Of a DNA stretch of 64,000 nucleotides, positions 1 through 10,980 are shown in pieces. The notes below the pieces were generated by a model. That model was not told the origin of the DNA and ran no database searches. It worked only from the letters and a program-made list of their open reading frames with translations. Origin of the DNA: Gorsachius magnificus. Taxonomy: Eukaryota; Chordata; Aves; Pelecaniformes; Ardeidae. The stretch is taken from positions 53,899,586 to 53,963,585 of the forward strand of contig CM067082.1 in assembly GCA_034008185.1 (NCBI GenBank). Reading direction: 5' to 3'. Made by a program: the position numbers and the translations under genes. Positions within the stretch are counted from its first letter, which is position 1; each line of letters starts with the position of its first letter.

Positions 1-218
1 CTTTTACAGCATGACTGTACATTACAAGCTCTTTTATGTGCTAAGGAGTTTAAAAAAAAACCAAAAAGCCCCGAAGTAGTAGTACAATTCTAACAATAGA
101 CATTGTTTATGCAAATTTTTTTAAAAATATATATTTTTCAAAGCTACACTTTTTGCTTGCAGAAATTCTTCTTATTTACCATGTTAAGATAGCTATTTTA
201 AGAATCTCAAAATACAAG
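1..218. other. AT-rich flank, nothing recognised
   Basis: This stretch has several A and T runs (for example around 50-62 and 115-140) and no open frame of note. It is the host sequence next to the 3' end of the minus-strand CR1. I recognise nothing further in it. Confidence 0.6.
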
Positions 219-1420
219 ATCATAGAATCATTGAATGTTTTGGGTTGGAAGGGACCTCTAGAGGTCATCTAGTCCAACCCCCCTGCAGTGAGCAGGGACA
301 CCGCTAACTGGATCAGGTTGCTCAGAGCCCCATCCAACCTGGTCTTGAACGTTTCCAGGGATGGGGCCTCCACTACCTCACTGGGCAACCCATTCCAGCG
401 TTTCACCACCCCCATTGTAAAGAATTTCTTCCTTATATCCAGACTAAACCTACCCTGTTTTAGTTTAAAACCATTACCCCTTGTCCTGTCACAGCTGGCC
501 CTACTACAAAGATTATCCCCATCTTTCCTATAGGCCCCCTTTAGGTACTGAAAGGCCGCAATCAGGTCTCCCCTGAGCCTTCTTTTCTCTAGGCTGAACA
601 AGCCCAACTCTCTCAGCCTGTCCTCATAAGAGAGGTGCTCCAGTCCTCGGATCATTTTAGTAGCCCTCCTCTGGACCCGCTCCAACAGTTCCATGTCTTT
701 CTTGTGCTGAGGGCTCCAGAGCTGGATGCAGCACTCCAGGTGAGGTCTCACCAGAGCAGAGTAGAGGGGCAGAATCACCTCCCTCAACCTGCTGGCCATG
801 CTTCTCCTGATGCAGACCAGGGTACGGTTCGCCTTCTGGGCTGCCAGCGCACATTGCCGGCTCACGTCCAGCTTTTCATCCACCAGCACCCCCAAGTCCC
901 TCTCGGCAGGGCTGCTCTCAATCCTTTCTTCCCCCAGCCTGTATTGATACCAGGGGTTACCCTGACCCAGGTGCATGACCTTGCACTTGGCCTTGTTGAA
1001 CCTCATGAGGTTCAGAAAGGCCCACCTCTCCAGCCTGTCCAGGTGTCTCTGGATGACATCCCATCCTTCTGGCATGTCAACCGCACCGCTCAGTTTGGTG
1101 TCATCCGCAAACTGGCTGAGGGTGCACTTGATCTCGCTATGTCATTGATGAAAACGTTAAACAGCACCGGTCCCAGTACGGACCCCTGAGGGACACCACT
1201 CATCACCGGTCTCCATCCAGACATCGAGCCATTGACCACTACCCTCTGGATGCGGCCATCCAGCCAGTTCCTTATCCACTGAACAGTCCACCCATCAAAT
1301 CCATAGCTTTCCAATTTAGAGAGAAGGATGTTGTGGGGGACCATGTCAAAGGCTTTGCAGAAGTCCAGATAGATGACATCCATTGGTTTTCCTTTGTCTG
1401 CTGTTGTTGTCACAGATGAT
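219..1420 (-). mobile_element. CR1 LINE, 5'-truncated copy 1
   Basis: This is a chicken-repeat-1 type non-LTR retrotransposon read from the minus strand. The 3' end lies at about 219, where the plus strand shows the reverse complement of the CR1 tail (catagaatcattgaatg) followed by the conserved segment ending GTTGGACTAGATGACC when read on the minus strand. A perfect 14-bp palindrome (gacctctagaggtc, 253-266) forms the terminal hairpin typical of these elements. Coding similarity begins just before reverse-transcriptase motif A, near 1413, so the endonuclease domain and the N-terminal part of the reverse transcriptase are missing. Truncation at the 5' end is the normal outcome of CR1 insertion. 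The exact 5' junction (about 1413-1420) is uncertain. I saw no clear target-site duplication. Confidence 0.95.
269..1413 (-). pseudogene. CR1 ORF2 reverse transcriptase remnant, one frameshift
   Basis: This is the C-terminal half of the CR1 ORF2 protein, which in intact elements reverse-transcribes CR1 RNA at the nicked chromosomal target. Two open frames cover it. The upstream frame (1413 down to 1090) carries motif A as YLDFCKAFD, with its aspartate codon at 1363-1365, and motif B as [10 protein letters not shown]. The downstream frame (open from FADDTK at 1094-1111 to the stop just below 269) carries motif C with both aspartates intact, then the thumb and C-terminal region ending GGLD at the family's natural stop. 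The switch between frames falls near 1131-1142, where family members usually have one more base between the IND and CTLS residues. Apart from that single-base deletion the frame looks undamaged, so the copy is fairly young. It cannot make a whole ORF2 because the N-terminal part is absent. Confidence 0.9.
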
Positions 1421-4400
1421 ATTGAACAGTCAGAACTGTAACAAAACCAGAAGGTTCAACTAAGCTTCCTTGGCCTGCTAGACTGGAGTCACTGAAGAAC
1501 CCCACTGCTGTAGGCAAAGGTATGCGAGGAGTTTCCAGCATCACATTTGGCCATGTATGCTTCCAAGACCCAAGAACTCCTCCACACCCATTCATAGCTG
1601 GGTTAAGGGAGATAGGTCTTGGTTGGATTTTGATTTGAGGCTTTCTTTGGATCTGTGATATTTCTCAGTTGTCCCACATGCCCTTTAGAATGATAGTGCA
1701 TATTTTGACTCAAAAGAGCATTTTTAGGAAAAGATCAATTGATATAAATATACAACTGTATGGCCCTATTGAAGACTATGAGAAATACATTGGTTTACAT
1801 GAGCTAATAAAACTCCTTCAATATGAGAAATGTGCTTATAATAAAGCAAAAGGGAATAAGCTTAATAGCATGGCTATAACATATTAAAATATTTCCTTGC
1901 ATAGCTTTCCTTATATCTGATGGAAGTTAGGATAACTGGAAAAAGCTATAAGCTGTAAGTTGTAATGTAAAGGAAGACTTGACTCAGTACTGGGAATGCC
2001 ACAATCCAACTAGTTTCTGTAAGATATTGTTGGACATCGGGCATCAGTAAAAAGGGTGATATCACCTGTCTTATTTGTTTCTCTTTTTATCTGTTTTTCA
2101 TAAGTGAGTTAAGTGAATTACTGGCTGAGAAACCAATGTAAACCTTTATTTGTGCTAAAATTGTTTAACTGCCTGTTTTAAAATTGATCTGTAGTCTTGG
2201 AGTCATCCCATCAGGTGAGGCAAACAACAGAAAAGCATTTAGGTAACCAACGGTCCTGTACAACCAGCAAATGAGGAATAGTGAATAGTCAAAGCGCTAA
2301 TGTCTCTCCAATCTTAGTAAACTATTTACAAACAATTTAAAATCTGAAAATAGCTCAGATAAATCATTTTTTGGAATAATTTAAAATAAGAACCAAAGTA
2401 CTGAAATGTAGATATATACGGCTAATGAAAACAGAAGATAATTCCGCATATAAACTCTTCACTGCAAAACCTGGGGCCTCGTCTATTTATTAACATTAAC
2501 ATCATTTTTAGTAACTGCATCATTATTAAAAGAATGTGAAACTAATAGAGAGTTAAACACTGAAATAATTACCAATGAGGTGGTCTAAAAGGAAAGAAAG
2601 TATCTAAAATGGCTGAAGCATCTAGAGTGGACTTAAAGCAGCCAAAGCTTCTGTTGAGCTGTAATAGTGCACGCTCAGAGCCTAGAACAATGAATCTTTG
2701 GGAAGTCATGGATTATCATACATATGGTTAATCCCAGCGACTAGCCAGTAGGTTTTGTTCTTGGTAAATAATGAACATAACAAACATTTTGCTGGGTTGA
2801 CTATAAAATAATACAGGGAATAAAAGACAGTTTGCCTTTCATGTAATGTTACGCAGATTATTTGCTCTTTTTATCTCATTGCATTTCCAAAATGCAATCA
2901 AAAGTAAAGCTTACAGAGTAAAGTAACAGAGAAGTGCTCAGTGAGTCACAGGAGATTTCATAAGATATCCTAGATTATTTTAGCTAAGTTTTTTACTAAT
3001 TTTACTTTACCATATTATTAAAGACTCCCGTCATTCTTCTTTCTTAGTCTGAAAAAATGCCTAATATCACATTACACTATTCTTAGAGACAAAACCAATA
3101 TCACAATGTAGAAGCTATAAAATTTAAATTAACTTCTGTCCTCTTTGCCTCAGTGATCAGTTGCCTTTCTTTTTTCAAGTGCAACACTCACGTCATTGAG
3201 TTTACAATTCAGACACTCCCTATTTTTCCCAAGTCTAATGAACAGCGAGCTAAATGTGAATTTCAAAACTCAACAGCTGTTGATGAATACGCAAGCAATC
3301 TAGCTTGCTAACTTGCATAAAGATTTGGAGATGAAGTCAAGGAAAGTTGTAACCAGATAGGCTCAGAAGCAGCAAGAAAAGTTGTTACAGATATGCTGAG
3401 GTCCTTTACTTTACTGTCAACCAATATAAGAAGAAACACTGATTTCAAAATATTAAGACTTTGAAACTCAAAAAAATCCAAAAACATATAAGACTACTAA
3501 AAATGGTCATGGCTGACAGACTCTGTTAATATACTCATCTCTCTGCAATTTTTTGGTTCTTGAGAAACAAGAATCTCTAAAATAAATTTATTATGAAGGT
3601 AAAACTGTTATGTTAACAATCAAATTACATGCAACAAGAGCATGAGAAAATTCCTAACAGGAAGCTATCTCAGCTTATCATTTTAAGGTGGTTTTTTTTC
3701 TAGAGAAAGGTAAAGTAAAACTGAACTGGAACAGGGAAAAGAGGCCACAAGAAGGCCTAAAGCACAGCAGAATAAAATAGAAATCTCAAAGAAGATTGAG
3801 TCTGATGGGTTCTTTTAAGTACCTAAGAGTGCTGAGGCTGAGCATAATTGTAGTTCAGCAAAATGAATGATCCCCTCAAAAGTGCATGCGTATTGTCAGA
3901 GCAAAAATACTTAATTTGTGTTCTAGCTCTCACAGCTTTGGAGGAGGGAGAAGATAAGGAAAAATAATCAGGTTCAAAAAGAATGAATTGATATCGCTGA
4001 CAGAGAAAGATTAATTAGAAGTAAAGGCCCTTAAGTAGAACCTGAGGACAAAAGGTGTTTCAAAAAATTAAAAAAAATCACAAAGGGTTCAGATGATCAT
4101 TAGATCTGAAATACATCACCTTAGAAAGCATTAGGGTTGGTTTTTTGGGTTTTCTTTTAATCACAGACTAAAGAAGAACCTGCTAGTTTATCCTGAATCC
4201 CACTCTACAGAATGCTAATTCTAGGAGAGAGAAAGGTCTCAGACTTAAAGACCTGCAGTCTTTGATAAAATAACAATGCTTTTAGTTACAGCTAGATGAC
4301 GGCTTTGATTTCTGAGGTGTGTTTATGCCCTAGACTCAGTGGGGAGGAAAGTGGTGAGTTAGATATTCACAGATGTACAAGATTCTTCTGCATTTCTGCT

Positions 4401-4611
4401 ACACCTGCAAATTTGCCCTGACTCCTGAACTTAAGTCAGCATATACTTTTTTTAATTAATCCAGATTTTCTTTTCTTTCTCAGAAATTTACATAATGATT
4501 AAAAAGTTTGTTATGAGCTTGGCAAATTCTTCTTCATGTTATGTTATGTTATGTGCACCAAACTAGAAATTTCTATTGGTTCCTCTAAATTCTGTATTTT
4601 AGGAGAACATA
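1421..4611. other. Unique AT-rich non-coding sequence between the inverted CR1 copies
   Basis: About 3.2 kb with stop codons frequent in all frames; the longest ATG frames are about 60-70 codons and resemble nothing known to me. It ends in a short pentanucleotide repeat (4536-4553) beside the second CR1 copy. No RNA gene, promoter or mobile element is recognised. Confidence 0.6.
4536..4553 (+). repeat. (ATGTT)3 pentanucleotide repeat
   Basis: Three exact ATGTT units plus ATG. Because the period is five, each unit puts its ATG in a different frame. The first one opens a frame that runs into the neighbouring CR1 coding sequence. Confidence 0.85.
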
Positions 4612-5081
4612 TGGAGTACTGCATCCAACTCTGGAGCCCTCAGCACAAGAAAGACATGGAACTGTTGGAGCGGGTCCAGAGGAGGGCTACAAATATGATC
4701 CGAGGGCTGGAGCACCTCTCTTATGAGGACAGGCTGAGGGAGTTGGGCTTGTTCAGCCTGGAGAAAAGAAGGCTCAGGGGAGACCTGATTACGGCCTTTC
4801 AGTACTTAAAGGGGGCCTATAGGAAAGATGGGGATAATCTTTGTAGTAGGGCCAGCTGTGACAGGACAAGGGGTAATGGTTTTAAACTAAAACAGGGTAG
4901 GTTTAGTCTGGATATAAGGAAGAAATTCTTTACAATGGGGGTGGTGAAACGCTGGAATGGGTTGCCCAGTGAGGTAGTGGAGGCCCCATCCCTGGAAACA
5001 TTCAAGGCCAGGTTGGATGGGGCTCTGAGCAACCTGATCCAGTTAGCGGTGTCCCTGCTCACTGCAGGGGGGTTGGACTAG
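4536..5081 (+). pseudogene. Chimeric 181-codon frame: host leader joined to CR1 ORF2 C-terminus
   Basis: This open frame begins at an ATG in the host pentanucleotide repeat, runs about 25 codons through host sequence and enters the CR1 at about 4612 in the original coding frame. It then continues without interruption to the CR1 natural stop after GGLD. The CR1 part holds the C-terminal region beyond the reverse-transcriptase palm ([16 protein letters not shown] to [23 protein letters not shown] blocks) and no catalytic motif. It cannot act as a polymerase. I infer that the in-frame junction is chance; there is no sign of a promoter or splice signals, and translation is not shown. Confidence 0.55.
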
Positions 5082-5135
5082 ATGACCTCTAGGGGTCCCT
5101 TTGAACTCAAACCATTCTATGATTCTATGATTTTT
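4612..5135 (+). mobile_element. CR1 LINE, 5'-truncated copy 2
   Basis: A short plus-strand CR1 of the same subfamily as the copy at 219-1420. It starts within the C-terminal coding region (tggagtactgcatcc, about 4612) and ends with the tail attctatgattctatgat at about 5133. The last 155 or so codons differ from copy 1 at only four residues by eye. The terminal palindrome has one base changed (gacctctaggggtc). The 5' junction falls abruptly against unrelated host sequence, as expected for truncated target-primed insertion. Confidence 0.95.
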
Positions 5136-6171
5136 TAATTGGGTATTGAGTTACTGATCTGGCATTAGCCACGCACAACCTTTCTTTTTTAAGACAATAT
5201 TTAGATTTATTTGATTAACTATTGACATATTTTGTCATACAAATTTTGAAAGCAAAATTCATTATTCAAAACACAAGGCTATTGATAAACAGAATTTTTT
5301 GTCAGTAAATCCTAATAAACACAAAAGGTAATTTAACTGGACAGTCCTCCTACTGAAAATGAATCAAATCCAATTAGTACCAGCTACCTGTCATGAGTCT
5401 TTTGTTCCTGTTTTACTTCTAAAGCTGCACAGTGTTGAGAAAACACTTCAGACACAGTATTTTCCCATTCTGTACAATTAAGGTCACAGGAAACTTTTCT
5501 TGCTTGGGTCATCTGTCTCTACCTTGACTCAGGCTAATAGTAGGGCTTCAAACATGCATACGTAGCATTCACATGCAGAAATATCTCAGCTAGTTATAAA
5601 GACGATAAAACCAGAAGTGTTTCACAAGGAGTCTCCTCTGGCCCACTGAGGCTATCTGCTCTGATGATCTCCCCATGCCTGCGTGTGTCTGTGCCTTTGC
5701 AACTGAGATTCGTGGTCCACCAAGAGGAGGCTGATTGGCATCTTGCAGGCAATTAACAATCATTTTCCTATTGGAGGCAGATGAAACTAAGAGCTTTTTA
5801 AATGGGCAACAAGATGTAACCAGGCAACACAACCTGATAGGAGGCCACAAGTAGAACTTGAGAAACCTTTGTCTAGGTGGAGTCAAAACTTGGCAAGTGG
5901 TCAGAAACAGGCAGGTGGGACTTGGGAGACTAAAAGTCTAGAAACCACATCCATAAGCAAATTTAAAATTACATGGATCTACTCAGTATGTGATATTTAT
6001 ACCAAGGATCACTTGAGCTATAGAAAAACAGTTGGTTGGCAATATTGCAGGGTAGCAGGACTGGACGTGCTCTGAGCAGCATCATAAAATCAAGCAAGGA
6101 GCTGAGGAAACCCATTATAGCCATCTCAGTCTCCATTTCAAAACAGAGAGCTAGCAGGGGAGTACCAGAGC

Positions 6172-6201
6172 CTGACATTTCTGTCACAAAGAAAATGTCA
6201 G
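6172..6201. repeat. Inverted repeat, 9-bp stem and 12-nt loop
   Basis: The arms ctgacattt (6172-6180) and aaatgtcag (6193-6201) are perfectly complementary. There is no T-run or other sign of function, and a stem of this size can arise by chance in 64 kb. Confidence 0.6.
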
Positions 6202-9200
6202 TCCAAGGTTCCCCTTCAGTGCTAACAGGCACAGTTTACAGCTAAAGGTAGTGTTTGGGTGGTGGCTATTCTTCTTGCTTAAAACCTTAGTAATAAAGGT
6301 CAGGCTATGGAAATATGATTCCAAACCAGTCATAGAGCAGTTTGCACAAGATGTCCCAAGCAGGAGGAAAATCTGGCTGAGGAGGATTTTAAAGCTCAGT
6401 GGGTGGAAACCATGGGGGAAAAAACCTACTTTTTTAGGGTGTAACTAGGTATGCCCCACTCTGCAAGACTTAAGTCCCACGTTTTCAGGAAACTTTATGA
6501 TCTAGGACAACGTTACACTACACGTTTTACCACAACAATGATGGTTTTTCAGTCAATGTGAAAAGCGCCACGCAAGATTTACCCTACAGACAGCGGTGTT
6601 TAGTACTGCACGTCATTTTGAACACTTTTTGACACCTTTTCATCTCTAGCCCAGTTAATACAGACTTTTTCTCTTCTGCTTGTACATAGAATATAAGCAT
6701 GATCAATACCATTTAATCACACATATACACAATTGCTTACAAATCGCTCCAGAAATTATTTCCTCTGTAACAGCTTCGTAAGTGGTGCACTGCTGCTCTG
6801 ACCCTTCAAAAGCTAAAAAGAAACTGCAATGTGTGTGAATCTACCACAACAACTTCTGTTCTGACAGAAAATAAGAAAAATCCCTCCAGCCATCACTCAG
6901 TTTTCTACAAGCATATCATTCACTCACTGCACTCAGTTTGGATGAGAGGAACCTTACTTTCAACAAGCAATAAAGTTTTTGGTATAAATGTAGATAGTCA
7001 GCCCATGACCTGAACGTACATGATGTTCTTAACTTTCATGGCACAGCTTGCTCAATCATTTAAAGGGTTTACAGTCTAATTCAAGATTTCTCCCAAGCCT
7101 TTCCTGCAGAAGAGAATTCATAAATCTCTTCAGCTGATGGGAGCAGGGCTCATACAGAAACAGGTTCCATGCAGCTTCAGGAATGACAACACTTGTACCC
7201 ACAGCATATTGAAATGGGCTGCAAACCATGTGAGGTGATATAGAAAAGAAGCAATGCAGGCAGGAGAGTGAAGAATCCTGCGCACACCAAGGAACAGCTA
7301 AACCTAGTACCAGCTCCACTACTTGCCCTTTTCAGAAGGTACCGCTCCCAGCTTTGCCCGAGATCCCACTTCCACTTGATCCACACTGTGATCAGTGAGT
7401 AAAAAGTCTTCCCCATTTAAACATGGCCCCGTTTCAAGCAGCCAGGGACAGAAGAATCCAGCTATAAAGTTGCCATTGTATTTTCTAAGCATCTATTAGT
7501 AATATAATAAGATAAAAGTCTGGTCCATCAGCAGAATTTTAACTGTAATGCATTAAAAAGTCATTTCACTGCAAACACTTTTTCAAAGAACATTGCCACA
7601 GTACACTGCTTCATATTGAGGTGAACATTTTGAGAACACAAAATATTCCTTTTAAGTAAATCAGCACTTGTTCAGGGAGACTGAAGAAAAAAAAATTAAG
7701 CTTGTCAACCAAAGCATTCTCTCCAGTTCAGATGAGTTACTCTCACATTTGCCTTAAGTACAGGTGGAAAAAGACAAGCTAAGTCTACCTCAGGGGTTTT
7801 GCTTCTGGGTTGTTTTTTTTTTTGCGGGATATCTTCGTTTGATTCACTGGGCAATTGTCAAACTCAATCACATGGGACAAGAATATAGGTAAGAGCCGAA
7901 ATCCTGGAATACATTTTGGCAGCCCTATTTTATAGTTTACTTATGGGTTCACATAATATCCTATTAACTAATGCCTGAAGAAACTTTTTAAATGCCACAG
8001 TCAGCTGGGACTAAACATTATTCCTGTGTGTGTATGTCAAGCACACAATGCAGTTAGAGCCACTGGTGGCAAAAGATCCAGTTGCCAAACACATTCAAAC
8101 AATCCCCCAAACAAAACGAGATCCAGACAACTGGGCAATTTCCAATTATGCAGTCAAGGAGTATTCGTGAAGGAGCGGCTTCATTTGTAGCTGGTAAATA
8201 CATAAATCTAAAAAAAAAAAAAAGTGCATATGTGGTTTGTAAGTAAAAGGGGAGATTTTCTCCATTGCTACAAACTGTGTTTCCTAATTGAAAAGAGCTA
8301 GAAAATAGTAAAAATATGATGGGGAAGGATGCTTTCCCACACTTAAAAAATCTCTCATCTGAAAAACCTGATCTTTTACATCAAAATATTTGGAAGGACA
8401 TTTTCTCATGAACCTGTCAACTAGTCGGCACCTTCTTTAACCTCCAACTTGGTTGCACAATAGGTGTTTAATTAGGAGTAGCAATGTACTTTATTTATGT
8501 AAGCAACTGATGATAAATCTTTATGGTGTTCATTTTCTTGCTTGCAGTGACCCACGAGGACAGCCACCTCACTGGAAAGAGCTTCTCACTAGGAAAGCCA
8601 TCTCATAAGCTCAGCCTAACCCAGAGCCATCCAGTCAGAGAGCCCAACAGTTAGGACTGCTGCTCTAGAGGCATTCAGGGAGGTCCTAATATGTATAAAA
8701 GAGTAACCAGACAGAAGATATGTACCTAGTCTTTGGTGTTTCCCAAAGAATACTGTGATCAGTTAAATGGAGATGAAGAAATACAGCTCTGGGAACATGC
8801 CAGTCTTAGAAAATGATTGCTTGTTTCAGAATGTTGGAAGGCTTTAAAAGGTGCTCAGACTGACATGTTATACTGCTCTTATCCTAAACCACCCTGGAGA
8901 CGTCCAAAGTTCCTTGGGACTTCATGGTAAACAGATGGTTAAATTCTCTTCTTTGCACCCTGTTGAATGGACTTCCTCAGCGATCCCAGTTAGAGATAGG
9001 CAGGTATCATTGAAAGTGAAATTGGCCCATACGCCATAACATGATAAGGCATTTCAGGAGTGCAGGAAAGACCAAAGAGCAACTGCCACAGCAGTATTTT
9101 TTTTTTTATTCGGCTCCATTAGCAAAGCATAAGCAGCAGCTGTTCTAACAATATTCGCTTCTTTGCTCCCAGCAAGTGTTTCCCAGCAGTGGGAGTAGCA

Positions 9201-10289
9201 GTAGTTCTGTGATTCAGGACTTCACAGCCATCAGCCTTAGGAGAAATCTTGCTTAGGTAATGTCAATGCCAATTGAGCCATAGGTTTGATTTGCAATTCT
9301 TCTCACAGTGCTTCTCTTTTTAGTAAATATCTCCCAGATACAACTTTTTTTTTCACTAAATAAAGAGAGGGGAGAGAAAGATCTGCTGTCTTGAATTTGC
9401 CAGTTTATCATTTGCACTGCTAGGGTGACCAGCAGCAACTTTTTATTCAGACTGGATTTAATTCAAGGAAATTCCATGGCTGACCAGTAATGAAGGCTGC
9501 AGTCAAAGATGGCAGAACATACACCATTTGCAGAAGTGAGACTCCCAGGAATTCATTATCCATGCAAGCGGAATCTTTATGAAAGTATTGACATTTTGAA
9601 TCTCACTCCCAATATAAGTGAAATATCAGCTTGTTGCAGACGGTCCCTTGGGCTTGTTCAACTTCAGAGAGCTCCTTTAGGGTCACCTTTATGGCTTATT
9701 TGGTAGTTTCTATCCTTGTTGCTGGCATTGTGCTATGAAAAAAAAGAGAAGCAGAAAAACCCTTTTTTCTAGCACATCAAGAAACCTAGAGTAGCCTTTA
9801 GGTAGCCTTCTCTAGCTGGCACAGAGAGACTGGGTGAATTCTGACCTGTGCAACTACAAAGGTAGTTCACAAGGCAGATTTGTGCCTTGTTTTTTAACAT
9901 TGCTTTGTATTCTCACTAGCTTCACCCTGAGAGTAAGAAGAGTAGAGTAGTACAGCAATGGGATCCTAGTTGTCCTTGATGATGCTGGTTCATGCTCCTA
10001 ACTTAAGGACTCATGCCTTCTCTCTATGAGAGATTGCTTTGTAGAACAGAAGAGGTTCTTGTCTTGAGGTTGACATAGCGTATACCAGCATGCTATATGG
10101 GGTATATAAGGGCTTGCTCACTCTGTTCCTTATCAAGTTATACATCAGTTCTCCCATTACAAACCACTAAACTACCAGGAATATTTGGGGTATGTGTATA
10201 CAGCAGTGTTAGCTCAAACTCATATTTGGGACTTTGTCTGTCCATTCCCCCTATTAGCTCATTAGGAAAGCTATGTTCTCGAGATGAGT

Positions 10290-10980
10290 CCTAAGTCTTG
10301 CCTGGCTGTTGCAGGAGCCCAGAGATCCCTTTGGGCCAGGAGCTTTGGGGAGTCCCTGGGTCCATCAGGTCAGGGCCTGACAGCCGGGGCCCATCCCACC
10401 TCCCCATCCAGGAAGAGGTGTAGCTCTGGCAGGTGCCAAACAGCAAAGGCTCATGTGGAAGCAACTCCTACGGGCCCTGGTGGCGATGACCCCACAGTGC
10501 CTCAGGGAGCCTTTCCCCACATCACCAGTGGGAGAGGGGCTGCCCTCACCCCCATGACCACTGGCCCCGAATCCCAGCAGCCAGCCCTCTGAGGGTATGG
10601 GTGGGATGCTTTCCATGCCATTGGAGTGGTTTGAGGGTCTTTGCAAGGAAAAGCATCCAGAGCAGAAGGTCTGGCTTACCAGGAGAGATGTAGGGGAAAC
10701 TGTTGTTCTGGGGTGTTGAGTGATGGAAAGAGATCAGCAAGCACTTGCTGGAAACCCTGCAAAGGACAGACACCATTTCCACAGCTGTGCAAACCAACCC
10801 AGCTGGCTGTTAGAACCATGGCAGGGACAACTCAGGCCACCACAGCCTCAGGCAACACATGGAGTGCATGGAGGCAGGGCAGGGAGGCACAGAGGTCCTC
10901 AGCCATCACAGCTTGTTCAGCTTGGGCATCTGCCCATAGCCACATTTACTATGCACAATATACTTCAAGCCTCAGAGGAA
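10290..10980. other. GC-rich non-coding block
   Basis: This block is visibly richer in G and C than the AT-rich sequence on both sides and contains many CAGG/CCTG words. It carries overlapping frames on both strands (for example 10641-11018 plus, 125 codons, and 10284-10592 plus, 102 codons), but none has a recognisable domain and the frames compete with one another, as expected where stop codons are rare because of base composition. It could be an old decayed repeat, a regulatory region or part of a non-coding transcript; I cannot tell which. Confidence 0.45.

Noticed and set aside
635..1189. 184-codon plus-strand open frame
   Set aside because: It is antisense to the CR1 reverse-transcriptase frames on the minus strand, which carry recognisable motifs; the antisense frame carries none.
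8210..8223. A14 run as a possible retroposed poly-A tail
   Set aside because: No SINE, LINE or processed-gene sequence precedes it and no flanking target duplication is visible.
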